Below are positions 56,268 to 64,000 of a DNA stretch of 64,000 nt, in pieces. The first letter of the stretch is position 1. The number at the start of each line of letters is the position of its first letter. The position numbers and the translations under genes are program-made. The notes beneath the pieces were generated by a model. That model was not told the origin of the DNA and made no database searches. It was given only the letters and a program-made list of their open reading frames with translations. Where the stretch lies: contig NC_081413.1 of NCBI RefSeq assembly GCF_030272615.1, positions 142,563,976 through 142,627,975 on the forward strand. The letters are read 5' to 3'. Origin of the DNA: Cryptomeria japonica (Eukaryota; Streptophyta; Pinopsida; Cupressales; Cupressaceae).

Positions 56268-57460
56268 TAGTTCCTCGAAGGAAGCCTAATAGCTTGAGGA
56301 AGATCTGGAAGATTGAATCAAAGGACTTCGGTTTGCAAAAACTGCTTAGTGTGGCACTTGAAGATCTTGATGCAACAAGAAATGAAGTAAGTTCTTTGAA
56401 AAAGAAATCTAAATGTACCTGAAGACTTCATTGAAACCCTGAAAGATCAAGTGAGCACTTCTAGAGAAAAGATAAAGGAGATGATGGACAAGATGAAGGA
56501 GAAAGAAGAACAAAGTGTTGACAATCAAACCCTACAAGACAAGACAAATGAATGTGAGAAGTTGGCTAGGGAGAAAGTAGTTTTGAAGAATGAAATGCAA
56601 TCCATTATAATCAAGCTGAAAAAGGAGATTTAAGACTAGAAGAAGAATGAAGAAACCTCGACTCAGTCACTGAAGGATAGATTTGATAAATGTTGCAGAT
56701 TGACATATGAGAATGATCAGTTGAAGCTTGAATTGGTGCAATGCAAGAATTATGGATAAGAACTTGAAAGGCAGATCATAATTGTGAGATATAAGCTTTC
56801 TACAAGTAATGAGTACAAATAAAAATTCAAAGCTAGCTTGGGCCAGTTGGATGAGATGCTGGAAAGTTAGAGACATGGGAAATACATGTGAGGACTTGGA
56901 TTTGAGATAGGAGAATCCTCTGGTTCTGGTCAAAGCAATCATAAGAAGGACAAGAAACCTATGGTAAGACAACCTAATGCTTATAAATTCAATGGTAAAT
57001 GTTTTGTTTGTGGTAAATTTGGTCATATGACAAGTCAATGCAGAAGTAAGATGAATAATGGTCCTACCTTTATCGGTCAATGTTTCATATGCAACAACTT
57101 TGGTCATAAGTCGAACATGTACAAAATAGTGATAAACAATTTTTAGAACAAGAGATGTTATGCTTGTGGAATGTTTGGACATATATCTAATCAATTTAGG
57201 ATGAGACCAAATCAAATGAATTTCAGCCCCATGTAGAGGAATGTTGTTTGTCATGCATGAAACAAACTCGGTCATAATGCAAGATATTGCAAAAGCAAGA
57301 ATGCTCTGGTGAACAAGAACAAATTAGATGAAAAAGGAAAAGCTAAAGTGGAAGTGATCACATATCAACATAAGAAGATGTGGGTGAAAAGGGAAGATTC
57401 AAATGTGCAAAATGGATCCACACCTGAATCTAGTGATGGAACCTCATCTGGTAACTAGGG
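56268..57460 (+). pseudogene. Element V Gag remnant with four zinc knuckles
   Basis: The usual copia Gag N-terminal domain is missing. The remnant starts with a coiled-coil part (KIKEMMDKMKEKEEQSVDNQ; ELERQIIIVRYKLSTSNEYK) and the LGQLDEMLES..GLGFEIGESSGS segment known from copia Gag. Four CX2CX4HX4C units follow (57000-57290): CFVCGKFGHMTSQC intact; the second ends Tyr and the third Phe in place of the last Cys; the fourth has a TGA for its second Cys. Stops TAG and TGA throughout. Ends near a GGGGGGAGAT purine tract (57474). No protease follows. Confidence 0.8.
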
Positions 57461-58084
57461 CATTTTTGCCTTAGGGGGGAGATTTTCATGCAGATCTTTA
57501 AAACCACCTTTCAGAGATTTGTAACTGGTTAAGAATGGTTGCAAATGATGTAGATAAGTTATGTAGTTGATAACCGGAAGAATTCATGGCAATTTGATAT
57601 TTTGGTGAGTGAATTCATGAAAAACAAGGTATCCAGAAGCTTTTAGGGTTGTGCATTTATTACAACTAAAAGTTAGGTTTTCAAAAGATAAAAGGGCATG
57701 TTATCACTATTCAAAAAATGGGTATTCTTTTCCCATGATTGGCTAGGTTTTTGAAAATTTTGAGTCTGGTATCACCCATGTTCTTTAAAAATTGTTTTGA
57801 GTCCTAAGGGGTTCAGGGTTTAGGTTTTAAAGTCATTTCAATATCTGAGAAAAACCCCTTCTGGTTTCTAATTTGGCATTAATTTATTCACTTAAGTGAT
57901 GGGTCCATTTATCACAAAAAGTGTTCCCCCCTTGTCATTTACCTAGGTGGTCCCTTTAAATGTTTTAATTTTTGTTCATTTTTAATTTGCCTTTTCTAAT
58001 GTTCGTCGGGCCTTATAAGCATCACACAACTATCTGTTTATCTGACGGCCCACGTTGATTCGTGACCAAAAGGTGCTCAAAAGT
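57461..58084 (+). other. Non-coding stretch after gag
   Basis: Contains the TTAGGGGGGAGATTTT purine tract near 57471, which would normally lie close to a 3' LTR, but no LTR follows. Nothing else recognised. Confidence 0.4.
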
Positions 58085-59340
58085 TAGCTTCCGCAAAGTA
58101 GTGAAAGGCAAAAGTGGACCTGACATATAGGTTTGGGCTGAAGCTAAACACCGATCAAGTTTCATCTGATTGAACGGACAGTGTGGTTTTGTGAGATCAA
58201 GATGAACTTGTTTTAACCTTCACAAAATGGTGAAAGGGTTTGGCGGGTCCTAGAGACAAGTGATCAGGTTGGAAAAGAATCAATGATTTGCATTGATTCA
58301 TGGTCGGGAGATGCACGAGTTCTACCTTCAGTGAAATAGCAAAAAGGTAAAGGGTCCCGCTAAAGGTGGAAGTGAGCGTGGTTGGTCCAGCTGGCAATGA
58401 TAGAGCAGTGACGAGGCACTTAGTTGGTGATCTGCAGTGGGCCTGAGCATGGTTGCTATAGAAAGAAGTAAAGAATGAGCAAGTTTTGAGATCTAATGGC
58501 TTGCATGAATTCGCAAAGATAAGATGCTAGCAGGTTAACCTTCGCAAAGTGGCGAAAAGGCTAGTGGGCTCAAAGACAGGCAGGACCTGAAGTTAAAAGC
58601 TGATTGGGTCTGTTTTGATCTAACGATTCTCGTGGTTTCATGGCTACAAGCCAAATGAAGAATAATGTTTGCAAAGTCGCGAAAGATAGGTGGAAATCAC
58701 ATGGAGGTGTGATGTGGCATAATAGCTGCCACCTTTTGTAGAGCTCGATAATGATATGTTGAGTGACACGTGGTTTTAAAAAGTGGTTGAGGGCCTGCCT
58801 TGGTGTAGCCGACAGTTATGTGGGAATAATAAAGATAACACATGGCAGATTAAAGGTGGAACCCAAAGAAGTTTCCAGGGCTAATGGTTGACTGCCATGT
58901 GGCATTTATTAACCGGAGAACAAGTGGGGTAAGTAATTCCCGATAAAGGGCCCACTTAAAAGGCATTCATTTCAAGATTGATCCAATGCTTCTCGTTGTT
59001 TCGTGGCCCAAAAATGCCCGTAGCTTAACTTCAGCGAAATGGCAAAAACTGTTAGCTGTCAAGATGAGGCGCAGTTAGTAAGTAAGATTGACCATCCTGG
59101 TTGGGGTTAAAGACCAGGTGATTTGAGTTCAATCTAATGCTTGGCATGGCTTCACGAAGGAAAAGTGCATGACTGTTAAAGTCTGCAAAGTGGCGAAAAG
59201 GAGGTAGGGCCCGACACTAAAGAAAAGAGATCAAATGGAGATAAAGGCGATGTAAGTTCCTGTGATCCAATGACTAGCATTGTTTCGCGAAAGAAAAGAA
59301 CACAAGTTTTATGTTCTACAAAATAGCGAAAGAGTGAAAC
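58085..59340 (+). repeat. Diverged array with a hairpin core (TTCGC...GCGAA)
   Basis: Eight copies of a core like TTCGCAAAGTGGCGAAAAGG at about 58091, 58219, 58327, 58541, 58668, 59030, 59183 and 59314. In most units a second phrase, CCAATGCTT(C)TCGTTGTTTCGTGG or a variant, precedes the core by about 40-50 bp, and GGGTCC(C)GAC-like sequence follows several. Spacing is 110-360 bp, so this is an eroded long-unit tandem repeat. Best copy (58541) can form a 5-bp stem TTCGC/GCGAA with a 6-base loop. Confidence 0.75.
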
Positions 59341-59384
59341 AGAGGAAAGACTTAGAGAAATTATGACATGTTGGAGCCAGTTTT

Positions 59385-59425
59385 GAATTCGATTTGGTGA
59401 ATTCAATTTGGTGAATTCAATTCTG
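59385..59425. repeat. Short 14-bp tandem repeat
   Basis: GAATTC(G/A)ATTTGGT, three copies, the last partial, between the hairpin array and the long ORF. Confidence 0.8.
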
Positions 59426-59769
59426 AAAAGAAAGACGAAGCATGTGGAGTTAATTTCTAAAAAACATAAATGCCAACTTGTCCTATTGAGTCTACATCAA
59501 CTTGATTGCTAAGTATTGTTTCATTGAAGTTTGTTGCAGAGCGAATTGTTGCAGGGCGATTTTCTTCAGGAAAATAATTAGGTTTTTTGTGCTTTCCTTG
59601 ATAACTCTTGGTTTGTTCTCAAATACTGCTGTGTGAATTACTTCATTGGAGGTCTATGCTAGCTTCTAGTGGTATAATTGTTTGACCAGAATGGCACCCA
59701 AAGAGAATTAATAGGGAAGTAAATTACCAAGACCAAAATATCTGTGATGATTTTTTAGAGAAATTAACC

Positions 59770-62700
59770 ATGTCCACTAATGATGGGGCTAAGGCCAAAG
59801 AGCTAGTACCCAAGAACCCTCATCTAAAACTTGAAGATGGCCTTTATGATAAGGGGAATTGGTTGAGGGACCCTAAAATAGGATTGTCAGGCTTAGGACT
59901 ATTCAAAGTCGGTTTTGGGCAGAGGAATTCCCTAGCTCCTTTGAATGGCAAATGGGAACAGGATGTAGGAAAGCTTGTGGTCCCGGGTGTTTTTATGGAT
60001 GTAGATCTGTTAGCCCTAATTGCACAGAATTATGACCCTGTGGCAAGATGCATTAGGAAAATAAAGGGATCAGTCTTGATTGAGATAAATGAAGATGAAT
60101 TCAGGAAAGTGTTTAAACTCAGTGAGTCCTCCAATTTGTTAGAGCCTATTGACTTTGAGGCATTAGCCCAGGTTTACAACGCACAAAGGGATCATATTAG
60201 AAATGGCCCATTGAAAGAATTCTTTGTAAAGATAGGGGGGTTAATAGTTGTAGGCCCCAGCACAAAGGAACCGTTCTCTCTCAACTTATTTACTCTAAGA
60301 GCTAAGGGTATGTATTGGGCATTATGCCAGATCTTTGGAGAAGATGCTAAAAAGAATGTGCCAACCCATTATATGTTAATGATTGCACAAATTCTAAACC
60401 CCTCCATAGCAATAACATTTGATTATGCCTCATACCTTACTGATGCAATTCATAAAGGGCTAGTAGGAATCAAGAATGGTAAGGTGGATAGGCCATTTGG
60501 ATGGTATTCCATGTTAATGCACATATTTTTATTCAAAGGTGTTGATTACTTTGCAAAGGAAATGGACCTAATCAAGATAAAAGATAAAGAGGAGATGCCA
60601 GTGCAATTGTGGAGCACTGTTCTATCTTGGGATAGAGAGGATGCAAGTTATCTAAAGTTTGATAGATGCTTTGCATCTAAAATTAGGATTCTTCTATGTA
60701 GAGAAAACCCTATAATTCCTAAGGCTCTTTTCGAGTTTCTCAAACCTAAGGAGTTTGCAGAGGATATCAAGATTGTTCACAATTGGGGAGACATATATTT
60801 GTACCCTATGTCTACTATTTTTAGAGTGTTTGGATTTAGAGGCACCCCCTATTTACTACCCTATCAAGTCCCATTAAAGATAGGGATTGCAGAAGTATTA
60901 AGACAGATTGGAGGAGTGCAGGAGGCTAAGTTAACTAATAGGGGTAAAGGGACAATTTTCCCAACTATCACCATGGCCTACCACTTTGTAATCACTAAGG
61001 GTGGATGGAAATATTTTGAAGAATTCTTTAAGCCATATAGGCTATCAACTGTAGTGTCAAGATGCATAGACCCCGAAGACTTTTTCAACGGCATGTTCAG
61101 AAAAAGAGTAGTGTGTAGAGGTAGGCCACATCAATTTCAGTTCCCAGAAGATTTGATTAGAAATGAATTCAGCTTAGATGAGCAGGAATTGAGGAAGGAG
61201 AAGTGGGTTGCATATAAGAAAGCCCTTGATTTTATCGATCAATTTGACACTAGCTATGACCCTCTTTCTAGTTTCAATCCATTTGAGGAGAAAATAAAAT
61301 TCTTGATTCTTTATTTTGAAGACCTCATGCAAACCTTAAAAGAAAAGAGAGAGACCATAATTCAAAATGAGCCTGATAAGGTTAAGATGGTCTTGGCTAA
61401 GCCTGCCTTTGCTAGAGCTATCCCACCCGGTGACTATGTAATGTGCAAGAAGTCAAAGTACACTGTGATGATGCCAGTGACAGGTGAGCCTTCCACTTCA
61501 AAAGGGAAAAGGAAGATTGAAGATGTCATTGACATCTAGGATTCCCCAAAGAGACAAAGAGTGGGAAAGGAAATTGAAACTAATGAGCCTCAATATTCTC
61601 CATCTCAGTCTCCTATCCACATTGGAGATGAACAAATTGTGGCTGAACAATTATTGCAGTTAGGGAGTCTCGATGAGATTGCCTATACCTATGAGGAGAC
61701 CCAAGAGGGGATGCTCAAAGAGCCCCCTAGTGCTGAAATGGATTTGACTGATGGTGAGTTGAAGGGCCAAGAATTGGACCTTACTGTTAAGCAAGCTAGT
61801 GAAGAATTCCTAGCTGACAGTAATTTTGTCACATCAGGAGCTTTTATGCAGTTTTTATGGAAGCAAAATATTGATCAATTCAAGATTAGATGTGAGCAAA
61901 AGGTAAGTGAACAACCTCTCAAGGATGCAACCCAAGTGAAGGAAGAGGTTAAGCAAGAAATGATGGAGGATTTTAAAGAAATCACTCCTGAGAAAGGAAG
62001 AGAGATGTTGGATAAAGCTGGTGTGTTGATTCTCCCTAAATGGGATATAGCTGATGCATTGATTCTTGATGCAGTAAGGAAGGAGACAAAGCAAATGGAA
62101 GGAGTGACCTTTAGTAAAGATGATGCTACCCTGGTCATGTGGTCTCTAAAAAGAGATGAAAATAGAAAGAAAAAGGATGCCCTAGGGTCAAGCTACCTTG
62201 GAGGCATGATTGTTAAGAGAGTCCAAGACACAGGGGTAGTAGAAGTTGCAAGCACAGTCCTAGAGACTGCAAAGTTCAGTGTTGCAGTGGCAGAGAAAGA
62301 AGCAAAGGAAAAGGAAGATCTCCAAGCTAAGTTGGAGACAATTTTAAAAGCTTATAACAATGCCAAGGAGGAGGTAATGGGTAAAGATAGCATTATTGCC
62401 AAGTTGAAAAGCTAGTTGGCAGGACAATACCGTCAAGGTGAGTCCTCAACATTGATGATCACCTCTTCTCCTACATGGCCTCCACCTACTAGCCCCATCA
62501 TTGAATTCCCACCATCTCCAACACCTTCTAGTTCCCAATTGGTTGAGATCACTCCCCATGAGTTGGAGAAGCTAAAATAGGCTCAAGCCTTGTTTGCAAA
62601 GAAATATGAAGAGAGAGCGAGGGCTAAAATTTTGAGTTTTACTGACACCATAGGGTCCTCATTAATGTACAACAACATGAGAAAAATTTTGGACATGTGT

Positions 62701-63306
62701 AATGAGCTCAATGGAGACAAGGCTGTTCTGATGCCTATTTTTGACAAGTGGAAACCCAGGGAGCAGGATCTAGAACTTATTTGTGTATCTTATGATGAGG
62801 CAGGGGCTGACCCCATTATCAAATCCACTTGTGAGATGGCAAAGGATCTAGCAAAGTTAGTAGAAGGAGTAGATAATGCAGATAGAAAGATCAAATTGTA
62901 CAAGAAAGAGTACACTGATCAAGTATTTGAATTACTCCCAAGGGGTTTTGTCAGTCCAACTCAATTGAAGGACAAACAAATATGGCTTAATGAACTAGAT
63001 GCCAACCTATCATTAAGAATAAAAGGAATCATTAATTCAGATGATACTTCCCTATTTGTCAAAACAATTGAGGAGATAGAGAAAATCAAATCACACTATG
63101 GTTTTCTAAATTTAGAGGTCAACAAAATGAGGAACTCTTGGAAAAGATTAGCCAAGACGAAGGGAAAAGTGATTAATTTCTTGTGGCCTGCTAATGATGT
63201 ATACCAAGAGTGGACAAGAAAGTACATGGTGCTAAATGTAGAGCAGTTAGAAGGGGTTGTAACAGAACAAGCAGAGGAAGCCGCAAGTGCTAAAAAGGAC
63301 TTGTAA
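59770..63306 (+). pseudogene. Long ORF of 1179 codons, function unknown, three in-frame TAG
   Basis: One frame from the ATG at 59770 to a TAA at 63304-63306, interrupted only by TAG at 61537, 62413 and 62578; each could be a former CAG (Gln). The frame is open from 59686, and an ATG at 59691 in the next frame may be the original start behind a 1-base shift. Residues 1-580: globular, with KWEQDVGKLVVPGVFMDVDL, RCIRKIKGSVLIEINEDEF, FTLRAKGMYWALCQIFGED and MAYHFVITKGGWKYFEEFF. Around residues 578-600 GKRKIED then SPKRQRV form a bipartite nuclear-import-like signal. Then an acidic region, a Lys/Glu coiled-coil stretch (~830-880), a Pro/Ser/Thr linker (~893-925) and a helical C-terminal part. No RT, protease, integrase or transposase motif. 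Loosely similar in plan to plant-mobile-domain proteins, but I cannot assign it. Confidence 0.75.
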
Positions 63307-64000
63307 CCGCTTCTTGGAAAAAACTCTTGTTTGTAACAAACTTTCTTTTGAAAGGTTTGAAGCTTGTATGCATCCATGTTAATATAAATGGATACCAGGA
63401 CTTCTAAAAAACAATCGCAAGAATTTGTAAGAAAACTCTGCTGAAATATATCTGGGATTTTCTAGTCTTATGGAGAATACTCTGAGTTTTGTAATATTTT
63501 CTCAAAATTAATATCAATATACAGACTATAAACTTTCGAGCCCAAATTTTGTGTTGTCTTCTGGTCTACTTGAAAATATTTACTGTTTTCAATATGAGTA
63601 ATGTAGGGTTATTCATTTGAGTATGGATTGTAAGGCAGTCTTAAATAGAGGCATTTCTTAGCTTTTCTCTCCAGGAAGGAAATTAAATACACATGAAGCA
63701 TTTCTATCAGTAAATTCCTTGTGGGAGATTTTGAATTTGATGAATGCAGTCTAGTTTGATAAGTGTAAATTCTTATGTTTCCCAGGCATGTGTGGGGTTT
63801 TATAGAAGCCGAGGTGATGGGATGTGTGGAGATATTTGATTGTGGGAGTATTGTTTAAACTTAGATGACTCTGTGGCCTGAATAAGGCATTGGTATCTAT
63901 TGTGGTTGTCTTTTACATATCTTGTAGGTCAATACTGAACATGAGTATAAGCTTTCTTTCTTTGTTTCAGTTATTTTTGAGGTGATAGGATTCATTGGTT
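63307..64000. other. AT-rich sequence after the long ORF
   Basis: No frame, LTR or purine tract recognised. AATATAAATGG near 63382 and TAATATTTT words could serve as poly(A) signals but are not distinctive. Confidence 0.4.

Larger units (their letters stand above)
55164..64000 (+). mobile_element. Element V: copia-type gag-bearing LTR element with a foreign long ORF, incomplete
   Basis: A 1089-bp LTR, decayed PBS and gag remnant, then a hairpin-repeat array and a 1179-codon non-pol frame. No pol and no second LTR in the window, so where the element ends, and whether the long ORF belongs to it, are inferences. The five bases before it are GCATT (55159-55163); a matching copy should follow the 3' LTR. 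Confidence 0.6.

Noticed and set aside
59770-63306. Amber-recoded gene or alternative genetic code
   Set aside because: Other genes in the window end and decay with TAG, TGA and TAA alike; three CAG-to-TAG changes are enough to explain the stops.

Overview
The window looks like heterochromatic, gene-poor plant nuclear DNA, most likely from a gymnosperm (conifer-type) genome. About 85% of it is old, nested LTR retrotransposons of the Ty1/copia and Ty3/gypsy types. Their LTRs are diverged, their open frames are broken mostly by TAG/TGA codons that fit C-to-T decay, and I see no intact host gene, tRNA, rRNA or CRISPR array. The conifer assignment is an inference from element type and decay, not from a diagnostic gene.

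Layout. Bases 1-836 are the 3' part of a copia-type LTR. Bases 837-7637 are AT-rich, non-coding DNA with two clean minisatellites (52-bp and 35-bp periods) and one doubtful 129-codon frame. Bases 7638-52704 are one huge nested stack. The outermost element (I, + strand) has 438/439-bp LTRs, an initiator-tRNA-Met type primer binding site (PBS) and a perfect CTATT target duplication 45 kb apart. Inside it sits element II (- strand, Tat-like, 10862-51218), with LTRs at 10862-11924 and 40078-40976 plus 51161-51218, and a gag at 38014-39888. Element II contains a 372-bp TRIM (12575-12946), a chromovirus (- strand, 13506-20952) holding a solo LTR in its RNase H, a Tat-lineage element III (+ strand, 21021-38013) with gag-pro-pol, a second RNase H and an antisense plant-mobile-domain gene, and a copia element IV (+ strand, 40977-51160) inserted in the 5' LTR of II with a perfect GGAGG duplication. 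Element IV itself carries a 1.64-kb insert in its 5' LTR and a solo LTR in its integrase.

Right of the stack, 52705-55163 is older AT-rich DNA with a 452-bp tandem duplication of an LTR end plus PBS. Element V (+ strand) starts at 55164 and runs out of the window: a 1089-bp LTR, a decayed PBS, a gag remnant with four zinc knuckles, an array of hairpin-core repeats, and then a 1179-codon reading frame (59770-63306) broken only by three TAG codons. That frame encodes no domain I recognise and replaces the expected pol. It is the best candidate here for something undescribed.

How the pieces work together: the autonomous-type elements (chromovirus, III, IV) once encoded the gag, protease, reverse transcriptase, RNase H and integrase needed for copy-and-paste. 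Elements I, II (as seen), V and the TRIM lack a recognisable pol and would have depended on others. All visible retroelement coding regions are now dead.
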